From positions 682,001 through 746,000 of the forward strand of contig CAYFKJ010000002.1 in the NCBI GenBank assembly GCA_964343605.1: 64,000 nucleotides of DNA. The letters run 5' to 3'. Origin of the DNA: CAYFKJ01 sp964343605. GTDB lineage: Bacteria; Pseudomonadota; Alphaproteobacteria; UBA2966. Position numbers and translations under genes: made by a program. Within the stretch, counting starts at the first letter, position 1, and the number at the start of each line of letters is the position of its first letter. Positions 42,848 through 52,486 of the stretch are shown one piece after another. The notes beneath the pieces were generated by a model. The model worked only from the letters and a program-made list of their open reading frames with translations. It was not told the DNA's origin and ran no database searches.

Positions 42848-45236
42848 GCCCGCGACCCGCAAGTCCGGCAAGACTCAGCGTGCCGCCGCCAAGCGCGCGA
42901 CGACGCCGACCGTACGAGCGAAGAACGGTAACGCCAAATCCAAGAAAAAGGTGCCTTCCCCGGCAAAGAGCTCCAGCAAGGTAAGCAAAGCGGCGGCAAA
43001 CGAGGCGGAAAGGCTGCGCCAGGCCGAACTGTTGCTGGAGTTGTCGCGCCGGATCGCCGGTATCGAATCGCTCGATGAAATCCTCGCCACCCTCGTCGAG
43101 ATGACGACGTGGGAGCTGGGCGCCGATCGCGGCACCCTGTTCCTCAACGATTCGACGACCGGGGAACTCTATTCGAGGTTTGCCCAAGGCAGCTTCCTGC
43201 GTGAAATCCGCATCCTCAACAACAGCGGCATTGCCGGCTGGGTATTCAGCGAAGGGGAAGGCGTCATCATCCACGATGCCTACGCGGACGAAAGGTTCAA
43301 CCGGGCCGTCGACGAACAGACCGGGTACGTCACGAAGAGCATCCTTTGCGTTCCCGTGCGGACGGTGAAGGGCGAGGTCATCGGCGCCTGCCAGGTCTTG
43401 AACAAGAAATCAGGGCGTTTCACCAAGGGCGACCTATCGCTTCTCGAACGCATGACCGAACAGGCTTCGGTGGCGCTGCAAAGCACGCAATTCGTCGAGC
43501 GCATGCAAAAGACGCGCGAGCAGGAGATGGAGTTCCTGGACATTGTGTCGGATGTCACGTCCGAACTGGATCTGGGTTCCTTGCTGCAAAAGGTTATGGC
43601 CGAGGCAACGCGGATGCTGCAGGCGGATCGCGGCACACTGTTCCTGAACGACGAAAAGACCAGCGAACTCTATTCGCGCGTCGCCATGGGGGAATCGATC
43701 GGGGAGATACGCCTGCCCAACCATCTCGGCATTGCCGGCGCCGTCTTCACGTCGGGCAAAACCGTCAATATCCCGCATTGTTACGCGGACCTGCGCTTCA
43801 ATCCGGCGTTCGACAAGCAGACGGGATACTTCACCCGGTCGATGCTGGCCGTCCCCGTCGTCAACAAGGACGGCAAGGTCATCGGCGTCACGCAGGTTCT
43901 GAACAAACGCGGAGGTCCGTTCGATGCGGAGGACGAAACCCGCCTCAAGGCCTTCACAGCGCAGGTCGCTATCGCCCTGGAGAATGCCCAGTTGTTCGAC
44001 GATGTTCAGAACATCAAGAACTACAACGAGAGCATGCTGGAAAGTATGTCCAACGGCGTCATCACGTTGGACGAGGACGGCAAGATCGTGACCTGCAACG
44101 CCGCCGGCTTGCAGATCCTTCAGGTCGAACAAGATGACATCATCGGTCAACTGGCCGAAGAATTCTTCTCGGGCGGCAACGAATGGGTCCTGGAGAAAAT
44201 CGCCAGATTGGCCGAGGACGGCGAATCCGAGGTCGTCATGGATGCCTCGCTGGAGGCCGGCGAGGAGACCCTTTCGGTCAATTTCACGGTGATGCCGCTG
44301 ATCAGCACCGAAGAGAAAAGCCTCGGCACAATGCTGATGATCGAAGACATCTCCAGCGAAAAGCGCATGAAGTCGACGATGTCCCGCTACATGGACCCCG
44401 GGCTGGCCGACCAGTTGATGGAGGGCGGCGAGGATATTTTGGGTGGCGCCAGCCTCGTGGCGACGGTGCTGTTCTCGGACGTGCGCGGCTTCACGACCCT
44501 GACCGAGGAACTGGGCGCGCAAGGTACGGTCAGCCTGCTGAACGACTATTTCACGGTGATGGTGGATTGCATCACGCGCGAAGAGGGCATGCTGGACAAG
44601 TTTATCGGCGACGCCATCATGGCCGGCTTCGGACTTCCCATTGCCCATGAAGACGATGAAGACCGGGGTGTCAGGGCGGCCATTTCGATGATCACCGACC
44701 TTTGGGCTTGGAACGCCAAGCGGATCGATCAGGGACAGCGGCCGGTCGATATGGGGATCGGGCTGAATACCGACAACGTGGTGTCGGGCAACATCGGTTC
44801 CCCCAAACGCATGGATTACACCATGATCGGCGATGGGGTGAACCTCGCGGCACGGCTGGAAAGTGCCTGTAAGCAGTACTCCGCCCGCATCCTGATTAGC
44901 CAGCACACCTACGAAAAACTGCACGGCACCTATCGGATCCGCGATATCGACGATGTCGTTGTTAAGGGGAAGACGGAGCCGGTTCGGGTTTACGAGGTAT
45001 TGGATTACCACAACGACCAAACCTGTCCGAACCTCATGGATGTCGTGAATTACTTCACGGAAGGCCGCAGGCAATACCACGAGGGAAACTGGGACAAGGC
45101 GATTTCGGCCTTCAAGGAGACGCTCAAGGCAAATCCCATGGACAAGCTGAGCGAGACTTACATCGAGCGGTGCCAGCATTTGAAGAAGACGAAGCCCAAG
45201 GATTGGAACGGCGTTTGGGTGATGACAAGCAAGTAG
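42834..45236 (+). CDS. GAF-GAF-PAS adenylate/guanylate cyclase
   Basis: An 800-residue protein with a Lys/Ala-rich N-terminal tail (about 1-50), two similar GAF domains (about 60-225 and 235-390; both contain an ADRGTLFLND block and a QTGY...S(I/M)L.VPV block), a PAS domain (about 395-510) and a class III cyclase at about 540-720 with FSDVRGFTTL (metal Asp549), FIGDAIMAGFG and IGDGVNLAARLE. A C-terminal TPR-like piece follows. The KRMDYTMIGD motif contains the Lys/Asp substrate-specifying pair of adenylate cyclases. GAF domains may bind cyclic nucleotide or heme. It starts inside the end of the coiled-coil gene and precedes another kinase by 13 bases. Confidence 0.92.
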   Translation: MAKSKPATRKSGKTQRAAAKRATTPTVRAKNGNAKSKKKVPSPAKSSSKVSKAAANEAERLRQAELLLELSRRIAGIESLDEILATLVEMTTWELGADRGTLFLNDSTTGELYSRFAQGSFLREIRILNNSGIAGWVFSEGEGVIIHDAYADERFNRAVDEQTGYVTKSILCVPVRTVKGEVIGACQVLNKKSGRFTKGDLSLLERMTEQASVALQSTQFVERMQKTREQEMEFLDIVSDVTSELDLGSLLQKVMAEATRMLQADRGTLFLNDEKTSELYSRVAMGESIGEIRLPNHLGIAGAVFTSGKTVNIPHCYADLRFNPAFDKQTGYFTRSMLAVPVVNKDGKVIGVTQVLNKRGGPFDAEDETRLKAFTAQVAIALENAQLFDDVQNIKNYNESMLESMSNGVITLDEDGKIVTCNAAGLQILQVEQDDIIGQLAEEFFSGGNEWVLEKIARLAEDGESEVVMDASLEAGEETLSVNFTVMPLISTEEKSLGTMLMIEDISSEKRMKSTMSRYMDPGLADQLMEGGEDILGGASLVATVLFSDVRGFTTLTEELGAQGTVSLLNDYFTVMVDCITREEGMLDKFIGDAIMAGFGLPIAHEDDEDRGVRAAISMITDLWAWNAKRIDQGQRPVDMGIGLNTDNVVSGNIGSPKRMDYTMIGDGVNLAARLESACKQYSARILISQHTYEKLHGTYRIRDIDDVVVKGKTEPVRVYEVLDYHNDQTCPNLMDVVNYFTEGRRQYHEGNWDKAISAFKETLKANPMDKLSETYIERCQHLKKTKPKDWNGVWVMTSK

Positions 45237-45249
45237 GAAGGCTTATTCG

Positions 45250-48200
45250 GTGGTCAGGGTCGTCAGCTCGGCACATGATCTAGCGACGTTCGAGTGCATT
45301 GAGCGGCCCGTATGGCTCTGGGATTATCAAGACAATCTAATGTGGTGGGCGAATGCCGCCGCACTCGAATTCTGGGGCGTCCCCTCGCTGGATGCCCTTA
45401 AAGCCAAGAAATTCGATTTCTCGAAAGCCACCCGGGAACGTCTGAACTCATACCGGGAACGCCTGCAGCTCCAACCAAGTATTTCGGAACGCTGGACCAT
45501 CTATCCAGGGGAGACGCCGCGCCCCGTTATTTGCCTTCATTCGCTTGTCGAGTTCGACGACGGCCGACCCGGCCTTTTGGTTGAGATCATTTCCGAGGAG
45601 GCGGAGGAGGTAAGCGCAAATACCCTGCGGATGTCCGATGCGCTTCGTCACACCAGCGTGGCGGCGTTTTCGTTCGACGTGGACGGCAACATCCTAATGA
45701 CGAATGCGTCGGCGGAAAGAATGTTCGCAACGTCTGCCGGCCGGGAAGACGGGACAAAATTGCGCGACCTGTTTTTCGACGACCAGACGGGCCTCGGTTT
45801 CTTGCGCGAGTTGGAGGTAGAGGGATCAAACCGAGGGGAAGTCAGACTCCTGACATCGACGGGACCCGAATGGTTCCAAGTTGATGCGTCGGTATCTGTG
45901 GATCCGGTGGATGGCCGCAGGGCGACCTATATGACCTGCTTCTCGATCGACGATCGATTGGCGGCGGGAAAATTGCAGCAGCGAAGCGAAATGCGCTTCC
46001 GGGATTTTGCCAACGCCTCGTCCGACTGGCTTTGGGAACTCGACGCCAATTTTCGATTTACTTATTTCAGCGCCGGAGGCGACGACGCGGATTCCGACCT
46101 GCATGACCGCCTTATCGGGAAGCGATGGCACGACGCCGTTTGGGACCTGTTGACGGAGGCGGAAAAGAACAATTCGGAGAAATGGGAAAGCCATTTCGCC
46201 GATCTCGACGCTCATCGGTCATATCGCGATTTTCACTACGAACGTTGGGCCGAGGAGGGGGGAACGAAACACATTCGCACCTCGGGCACGCCGGTTTTCG
46301 GCAGCGACGGGACCTTCGAGGGCTACCGCGGAACTTCCAGCGATATAACGGCTCAGGTCAAAGCCGAGCGTTTGATGCACGGTCAACGCCAGTTGTTTGC
46401 CGATGCCTTCAGCACCGTGGGCGACGGCATGGCGCTTTTCGACAAGGACGACCGTCTCGTGTTGTGGAACGAGGCCTATCGCAAAGCCATCGCAAAGAAG
46501 AAGGACTCCCGTTTTATCTACGGTGTCTCGTTCGAGGATTTGGTGCGGGAGGGCATCGAAAGCGGCAGATACGGCACGGTCGAAGACCCGGATGCCTTCG
46601 TCAAATTGCGAATGGATGTTCACAATAATCCGCCGTCGGAGTCCGAATACCGGTCGGACGAGGGCCGGTGGATGCACATTTCCCAACGTCGCACGGCGGA
46701 TGGCGGCATCGTTGTTTCGCTAACGGATTTGACGGACAGCAGGGAGCGCGAGGAAGCGCTGATCGAAAGCGAGAAGCGGTTTCGGGATTTCGCCGCCGCT
46801 GCGTCGGACTGGCTCTGGGAGATGGATGCCGACTTGAGATTTACGTTCTTCAGCGGCGACAACCAGGACATCATCGGGACGCCAAACGAAGAAGCGCTCG
46901 GCAAGACGCGTGAGGAACTGGTCGGCGAGCGTCTGGTGGGATTGAGCGAGGAAGCCGTCCTCAAATGGCAAAGCGTGGGCGACGCCATGAAGGCTCGCAA
47001 GGCATACCGCGACGTCGTATTTCAGATGATCCGGCCGGACGGCAAGATCGCCTTCGTTCGCAATAACGGGACTCCGATCTTTGACGACGACGGCGTTTTT
47101 TGCGGTTACCGGGGAACGGCATCCGACATTACTGCGGAGCATGAAGCCGAGGACGAACTGAAGGCCAACCGACAGCGCTTCCTGGATGCCATCGAGTCGC
47201 TCGATGACGGTATCGTTCTGTTCGACCCGGACGACAGGTTCGTTCTCTGCAACAGGCGCTACCGAGAGTCGGTCGAAGGTTTATTACCCGGAATCCTGGT
47301 TCCCGGAATACAGTTCGAGGATCTGGTTCGCCAAGGCGCCGACGCTGGAATGTATGGCGAACTCCGAGAAGGAAAGGACGCTTTTATCGAGAAACGGTTG
47401 TCGGATCATCGAAATCTGCCGTCTGTGCGGGAACATCAAATTCCCGGCCGACGCTGGGCGAAGGTCCATGAGGTGGGCACTTCCGAGGGCGGCTCGATAA
47501 TCGTCCAGACCGATATTACTGAACTGAAACTCCGCGAAGAGGCGGTCGCCGTCAGTGAACGCAAGTACCGCGAGTTGTTCGACAATTCGATCCAGGGGAT
47601 CATCGTTCACCGCAATCTTCACCCGATTGCCGCCAATCAGGCATTTGCCGATATTTTTGGATACGACAATCCCGAAGAGGTTTTGGAACTGGAGACGCTC
47701 GCGCAATTGATGACGCGCGAATACCGGCCGAAAGTGGAAGCGCATACGCGGGCGCGAATGAGTGGAGAGCCTCTTCCCACCGTTATCGAATATCGCGGCC
47801 ATCGAAAGGACGGGCGGGAGATTTGGTTCGAAGCGCGCGGCTCCCTGGTGGATTGGGAGGGTGAACCCGCAGCATTTGCCACGATACTGGAAACGACGGA
47901 GCGCAAGAACGCAGAAACCCGTTTGACCGAGGCGTTGCGCCAATCGGACATGGCCAACCGCGCCAAGTCGGAATTCCTGGCCAACATGAGCCATGAATTG
48001 CGCACCCCATTGAACGCGATCATCGGATTCGCAGACATGCTGACCCAGGAATACATGGGCCAGGTCAATGACCGCCAATCAGAATATCTGCGCGACATCA
48101 CCGGATCCGGCAAACACCTGTTGGGTCTGATCAACGATATTCTCGATCTGTCAAAGATCGAAGCCGGTAAGGTCGAACTGGTTGAAAGTCGCGTGAACGC

Positions 48201-48666
48201 CAAGGGGCTTATTGACGGCTGCATTCGGCTTGTGGCCGAAAGGGCATTGCAGGGTGGGCTTAGGCTGATCTGCAGCGAGATGGATACCGACTTGGGCGTC
48301 CAGGCCGACGAACGCATGCTCCGGCAAATGCTCCTGAATCTTCTGTCGAATGCCGTCAAGTTCACACCGGAAGGCGGCAGGGTAACGGTTGGCGCCGAAG
48401 TCAAATCGACCGGCGAGTGTTGTATCTCTGTAAGCGACACCGGTATCGGCATTGCAAGTCAGGATATATCCACCGCCATGTCGACATTTGGCCAGATCGA
48501 TTCGGCGCTGGATCGGCGCTACGAGGGCACCGGTCTCGGGCTGCCCTTGGTGCGCTCGCTGGCTGAACTGCACGAGGGAAAATTGGAAATCGAAAGCGAG
48601 CCCGATGTCGGCACGACGGCGACCATCTGTTTTCCGGCCTGGCGCGTGAAAAGCGGCTCGGACTAG
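45250..48666 (+). CDS. Multi-PAS sensor histidine kinase
   Basis: A 1138-residue kinase starting at a GTG with GAAGG upstream. It carries about six PAS-type modules before the kinase core, including two close copies that start RFRDFANASSDWLWELDANF and RFRDFAAAASDWLWEMDADL, each followed by a PAS-fold with a PAC-like GYRGT(S/A)SDIT end. HisKA has AKSEFLANMSHELRTPLNAI with His915, followed by HATPase motifs SDTGIGIAS and GTGLGLPLVRSL. There is no receiver or membrane helix. The likely partner response regulator is not adjacent; the frameshifted REC gene at 51610-52486 is the nearest. The stop overlaps the convergent oxidase gene by four bases. Confidence 0.92.
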   Translation: MVRVVSSAHDLATFECIERPVWLWDYQDNLMWWANAAALEFWGVPSLDALKAKKFDFSKATRERLNSYRERLQLQPSISERWTIYPGETPRPVICLHSLVEFDDGRPGLLVEIISEEAEEVSANTLRMSDALRHTSVAAFSFDVDGNILMTNASAERMFATSAGREDGTKLRDLFFDDQTGLGFLRELEVEGSNRGEVRLLTSTGPEWFQVDASVSVDPVDGRRATYMTCFSIDDRLAAGKLQQRSEMRFRDFANASSDWLWELDANFRFTYFSAGGDDADSDLHDRLIGKRWHDAVWDLLTEAEKNNSEKWESHFADLDAHRSYRDFHYERWAEEGGTKHIRTSGTPVFGSDGTFEGYRGTSSDITAQVKAERLMHGQRQLFADAFSTVGDGMALFDKDDRLVLWNEAYRKAIAKKKDSRFIYGVSFEDLVREGIESGRYGTVEDPDAFVKLRMDVHNNPPSESEYRSDEGRWMHISQRRTADGGIVVSLTDLTDSREREEALIESEKRFRDFAAAASDWLWEMDADLRFTFFSGDNQDIIGTPNEEALGKTREELVGERLVGLSEEAVLKWQSVGDAMKARKAYRDVVFQMIRPDGKIAFVRNNGTPIFDDDGVFCGYRGTASDITAEHEAEDELKANRQRFLDAIESLDDGIVLFDPDDRFVLCNRRYRESVEGLLPGILVPGIQFEDLVRQGADAGMYGELREGKDAFIEKRLSDHRNLPSVREHQIPGRRWAKVHEVGTSEGGSIIVQTDITELKLREEAVAVSERKYRELFDNSIQGIIVHRNLHPIAANQAFADIFGYDNPEEVLELETLAQLMTREYRPKVEAHTRARMSGEPLPTVIEYRGHRKDGREIWFEARGSLVDWEGEPAAFATILETTERKNAETRLTEALRQSDMANRAKSEFLANMSHELRTPLNAIIGFADMLTQEYMGQVNDRQSEYLRDITGSGKHLLGLINDILDLSKIEAGKVELVESRVNAKGLIDGCIRLVAERALQGGLRLICSEMDTDLGVQADERMLRQMLLNLLSNAVKFTPEGGRVTVGAEVKSTGECCISVSDTGIGIASQDISTAMSTFGQIDSALDRRYEGTGLGLPLVRSLAELHEGKLEIESEPDVGTTATICFPAWRVKSGSD

Positions 48667-49634
48667 ACGGCGGTGAACCACCCCATGCCGCCGGCCTCGG
48701 CCATGCCGGGGTGGTGGGGGTGGAACATATAGCGGCCCCGCCGCGGTAGCGTAAATTCCACAATGCAGCGCTCGGTCGGTCCAAGGCTTATGACGTCCGT
48801 GTTGGTCGTCGGCTCCAGACAGGTGCCGCTGGGAAAGACGTCGAAGGTCTCGCCATGAAGATGGAAGGAAGCCATGGGGTCGTCCCTCACCATGTTGAGC
48901 AAATAAAGGCGAACACGTTCGCCGACCGGCACGCGAATGGGAAAGCGGCCGAAAAAACCGGCAATTCCGTTCCAGGTGTAAAGCCGGCCCGACTTGGTGC
49001 GCCAGTCACCCAGCACCAGGACGAACTCGTGGGCGGCGGGACGCCCGCCCGGTGGATCGACGATGAACAACCCGTGCATGCCCCGTTGAATGTGGTCCCA
49101 AATCGGCGGCACATGGCAGTGATAGGGATGAAGACCATACGGGGCGGCACGGAACCGCTGAACCGACTTCTTTCCGGGCGGAACCGGCTGCCAACCGTCG
49201 CTTTCGATGTCGTGGCGGCCGTGAAAGTGGATGTTGTGCGGATGGGCCGAGGTATTGTGGAAGGTAACTTCCAGATCGTCGTTTTCGGTGGCGCGAATGA
49301 TCGGGCCGGGGGTTAGCCCGTTATAGGTCCAGGCCTCGACAAATGTGCCGTCGCTGATCTCATGGGAGCGTTCGACGACGGAGATATCGATTTTCCTGAG
49401 ATCGCCCGCCGATGGTTCGAACGGGGGCGGCAGCAACAAATGGTCCAGTGCTTTGGGACCTAAACCGGCGGGCGGGACCGCCTTTCCACCATACGTATCG
49501 GGTTCGGTATGGGTGTCCTCTTCGGCGGCGCGTCCGCTCTTTACGCGGCCGAGACCGAAGCCCAATCCGCCGGCAACACCGGCGCCGCCGCCGATGCCGA
49601 GAAATCGAAACAGATCCCGCCGGTTAAAGGCCAT
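48663..49634 (-). CDS. Two-domain multicopper oxidase, Tat-exported
   Basis: A 323-residue protein with a twin-arginine signal (FNRRDLFRFLGIGGG). Copper motifs: HPHNIHFHG in domain 1, then HPYHCHVPPIWDHIQRGM, ASFHLHG in domain 2 and FHPHHPG near the end. The type 1 Cys lies in domain 1 (YHCH), whereas the last motif reads HPHH and lacks a Cys, which matches the two-domain (type B) laccases thought to be ancestral to three-domain ones. It should oxidise metals or phenolics in the periplasm. The adjacent PLDc_N and cupredoxin genes suggest a copper-related unit. Confidence 0.88.
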   Translation of the reverse strand: MAFNRRDLFRFLGIGGGAGVAGGLGFGLGRVKSGRAAEEDTHTEPDTYGGKAVPPAGLGPKALDHLLLPPPFEPSAGDLRKIDISVVERSHEISDGTFVEAWTYNGLTPGPIIRATENDDLEVTFHNTSAHPHNIHFHGRHDIESDGWQPVPPGKKSVQRFRAAPYGLHPYHCHVPPIWDHIQRGMHGLFIVDPPGGRPAAHEFVLVLGDWRTKSGRLYTWNGIAGFFGRFPIRVPVGERVRLYLLNMVRDDPMASFHLHGETFDVFPSGTCLEPTTNTDVISLGPTERCIVEFTLPRRGRYMFHPHHPGMAEAGGMGWFTAV

Positions 49635-49649
49635 TGCCTGAGTGTATTC

Positions 49650-49985
49650 CTAGTGTATGCCGCCCGCCAATATGGCGCCGCCGACCAAGACAACCGCGAT
49701 CCAGGCCAGGCCGCCGCCGCCGATCACAGCCCAGCGCAACCAGCGTTCCAGGCGGCAGCCGCCGGCAACATGGTAGGCGACCGCGCCGATGAAAGGCACG
49801 AGAAGGATAACGGCGATCCAGACGAGCGCCTTCGACCGCGCCAGATCCGATCTGCCGGAGATGTCGATAAAGGCCAGCGTCGCCCAGGCCGACAGCAGGA
49901 TGAAGGGTAGAATGTAGCCGTATACGCCGAACAGGATTTGAAAACCGCCGGGCGGGGCGAACGGCGTTAGGGGTGTGCCGGGCAT
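49650..49985 (-). CDS. PLDc_N-domain small membrane protein
   Basis: A 111-residue membrane protein with three hydrophobic helices: GVYGYILPFILLSAWATLAFI, ALVWIAVILLVPFIGAVAYHV and a C-terminal AVIGGGGLAWIAVVLVGGAIL. The central part matches the phospholipase D N-terminal (PLDc_N) segment, WIAVILLVPFIGAVAY, with no PLD domain. Its role is unknown; it may be an assembly or anchor subunit of the neighbouring oxidase and lipoprotein, since the genes are 9-15 bases apart on one strand. Confidence 0.75.
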   Translation of the reverse strand: MPGTPLTPFAPPGGFQILFGVYGYILPFILLSAWATLAFIDISGRSDLARSKALVWIAVILLVPFIGAVAYHVAGGCRLERWLRWAVIGGGGLAWIAVVLVGGAILAGGIH

Positions 49986-49994
49986 GCTGGTCTC

Positions 49995-51620
49995 CTACTT
50001 TCGGCTGATCTGATTCAGCGTTGGGATTTTGATGGATTTAAGGTCCAGGGGATAATTGGCGAAGACGTCGTGGGCCGGCGTAACCGGAGCGTTCGCACCA
50101 CCCGGCATACTCGGCTGTGGTGGCGGGATCGCGGTCTTTTTGTAATCTCCGTGGGGATAGTCGCCGTCGGTCACGTCGGAGAACATAGCCAATATTCCCC
50201 ACAGCGCGCTGAGGTCCCAACCCAAGGGAACGCGGAAGCCGTCGCAGCTCTGCAACTGTTCCAATCCCGGCGGGATCATCGTGCGATAGGTGTTGCCGGC
50301 AAAACAGTTCTCCATGGCTGCCGGCCCGCCGAGCGCAATGTCGGCGCGGCCCGAACGGGCCACGATATTGTCCCGCACCACGTTCCCGGAAGCCGTCCAC
50401 AACAGATCGTCGACGATCGGCGCGATCAATATGCCGTGGTTGGCATGACCGACCACCAGGTTTCGTTCGACGCGGTTGCTTTCCCCGCCGGTGATCATGA
50501 TGCCATTTCCGAAAGTGGGAAACATAAGGGGATGGGCGGGGGCGTTCAGGTTGCCGTTATTGCTGACGAGGTTGCCCATGATCGTGGTTCCCCGTTCGGG
50601 CGGCAGTAGTTCGGAATCGAGCGTATTCGGTACGATGCCGGACATGTTGTCGCGCCAGACCGAGTTGACGATATAGAGATCGCCGCCCGAGTTGGTTCCG
50701 GAGTAGCCGAGCGCGTTGTTCTCCGAGATGACGTTGTTGATCACCGCATTGCAAGGCTGGCACTGGCCGATATAGATGCCGGAATCGGGTGAGCCCGAAG
50801 CGTACGAATGCTCCAGGACGCCGTCGACGCTGTCGAAGGCGTAGATGCCGTAGTCGCCGTTGTTGTGGGCGGTTAGGTACGACCCCCGGTAACCCTTGGC
50901 GCCGGTCCAGAAGACGCCGTTCAGGGTGGCGTTGCGCAAGGTCATGTTTTCCACCGCGACGCCGTCTGTTTCGAGGATTTTGATCGCGTTGGGACGTTGA
51001 AATTCGCCGTCTATGATGACCTTGTTGCGGTCGCTTCCCCGGATGGTGATCGAGGGTGTGGTAACAGTAACCTCTTCCTTGTAGACGCCGGCTGCGACGA
51101 GTACCAGATCGCCTGGATCGGCCGCATCGACGCCGGCCTGGATGGTCGGATAGTCCGTCGGAACGCGGCGGGTGACGCCGCTGGCTTCCGATACCGATTT
51201 GAGCTTGCCGGCATCCTGATTGGGCGGGGTGTACTCCGCATCGCCGACGACGACCGTGCCCACCATGCCGCGACCGTCCTCCGAAGCATGAAAGGTGCAG
51301 ATGTAGGGAAAAACGCCCGGCTTGTCGAAGACGAGGGAGGTTTGCGAGCCGGCCGGCATTTCGATGTCGCCGAATGGGATTTCCGTCGACCAGCTCTCGT
51401 CGTTCGCGACCGCGTTGTGGGGATTGCGTCCGTCGTTGCTGAATTTGACTCGCGTCCCGGGCGGTACGCGGATGACCTGGGGCGAGAAGGCGTTGTCGAT
51501 CATGTGGACGGTTGCGTAGCCTGCCGCAGGAGACGCGCCGCTTTCCTGTTGGTCGTCACAACCCCCCAAATTGAACGCGAACAAGAAACAACCGACCAAT
51601 CCGAACGCGCTATTCCGCAT
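49995..51620 (-). CDS. Lipoprotein with cupredoxin and NosD-like parallel beta-helix domains
   Basis: A 541-residue lipoprotein starting at the ATG at 51620; the lipobox is FAFNLGGC near residue 20. Residues about 35-130 are a plastocyanin/azurin-type domain with His in NPHNAVAN, Cys and His in FPYICTFHAS and Met in GRGMVGTV as copper ligands. From about 150 the protein is a right-handed parallel beta-helix of the NosD/CASH type (VPTDYPTIQAGVDAADPGDL starts it) with repeated strand turns. NosD helps N2O reductase maturation, but no nos genes are present. With the multicopper oxidase next to it, a copper-linked extracytoplasmic function is likely (inference). Confidence 0.85.
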   Translation of the reverse strand: MRNSAFGLVGCFLFAFNLGGCDDQQESGASPAAGYATVHMIDNAFSPQVIRVPPGTRVKFSNDGRNPHNAVANDESWSTEIPFGDIEMPAGSQTSLVFDKPGVFPYICTFHASEDGRGMVGTVVVGDAEYTPPNQDAGKLKSVSEASGVTRRVPTDYPTIQAGVDAADPGDLVLVAAGVYKEEVTVTTPSITIRGSDRNKVIIDGEFQRPNAIKILETDGVAVENMTLRNATLNGVFWTGAKGYRGSYLTAHNNGDYGIYAFDSVDGVLEHSYASGSPDSGIYIGQCQPCNAVINNVISENNALGYSGTNSGGDLYIVNSVWRDNMSGIVPNTLDSELLPPERGTTIMGNLVSNNGNLNAPAHPLMFPTFGNGIMITGGESNRVERNLVVGHANHGILIAPIVDDLLWTASGNVVRDNIVARSGRADIALGGPAAMENCFAGNTYRTMIPPGLEQLQSCDGFRVPLGWDLSALWGILAMFSDVTDGDYPHGDYKKTAIPPPQPSMPGGANAPVTPAHDVFANYPLDLKSIKIPTLNQISRK

Positions 51621-52486
51621 TTGCGACGGCTCCGAAATCGGACAGGAATCCCACGTTCTTGCGGTTCGTTTCGGCCAACACGCCTTCCGCGTCCAGGTTT
51701 TCAACGGGGTAGGCGGCGAAATAGACATCGATCAGGGGTTCGATGCGCTGCGATCCCACGACAATGGCGGCATCGGCAAGCCGTCCACGCAAATTACTCA
51801 GGACTATCCCGATGTGTTCCTCGGGCGTTTGCGGCAACAGGGCGCAAAACTGATCATCGTCCACCTTGGCCACCAAATCACTGGCCCTGAGGGACAGAGG
51901 CAAATACTGCGCCACCTCCACCATCAGTTTCGATGCCGCTACGGCGCCGTGATCCCTGTGGACCGAGGCAAAGTTCGACACGTGGAAAAACAGGACGGTT
52001 CCGCTCAGCTCGTGGCGAATGGCGCCGGCCAGAAAGGTCTGAAAGAAGCGCTTGAACGTGGCAACTGATGAGGCCTGTGATGGCATCGTAACTCGACAGG
52101 GTTCGGAGCTCGTCTTCGAGATTGAGCATCCTTTTCCCGGTCTTGATCCGCAATAGCAGAAGTTGCGGATTGAACGGCTTGAACAGGTAGTCGTCTGCGC
52201 CGGCTTCGTAGGCGGAAACGATGCTGTCGTGGTCGTTCCGCTCGCTGTAAAAAAGGATGTAGGTGTAACGCGCACCGTTGGATTGTCTGACCTTCTGGCA
52301 GAACACGTCTTCCGAAATGCCCTCCAACCCCCAATCCAGAATGACCATGCGGTAGTTGTTGACGCCCAAGAACGCGATGGCTTCGTCACCCGTTAGGGCG
52401 ATGTCGACTTGATGTCCCCACTTTTCCAGCTTCATGCTGACGAGGCGGTTGAAGAGCTGGTTCCGGTCAGCGATCAATATTCGCAT
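51610..52486 (-). pseudogene. REC-GGDEF response regulator, interrupted by a one-base frameshift
   Basis: The first part from the ATG at 52486 is a good receiver domain (MRILIADRNQLFNRLVSMKL; phospho-acceptor Asp in MVILDWGLEG; FYSERND; LFKPFNPQ). The start of a GGDEF-type domain follows in YDAITGLIS, after which the frame goes to nonsense. Deleting one base at 52063 joins it to SATFKRFFQTFLAGAIRHEL and the rest of a GGDEF-like domain (LRASDLVAKVDDDQFCALLP) in the other frame, ending at 51610. The active-site GGDEF is degenerate (VDDDQF), so it may be inactive anyway. Either a mutation or a sequencing error broke it. Its end overlaps the next start by about 11 bases. Confidence 0.78.

Noticed and set aside
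43434..45179. 581-residue minus-strand open frame
   Set aside because: Antisense to the GAF-cyclase gene whose catalytic motifs are intact.
49995..51620. NosD of a nitrous oxide reductase cluster
   Set aside because: The beta-helix is NosD-like, but no nosZ, nosR, nosF or nosY is nearby and it carries an added cupredoxin domain.
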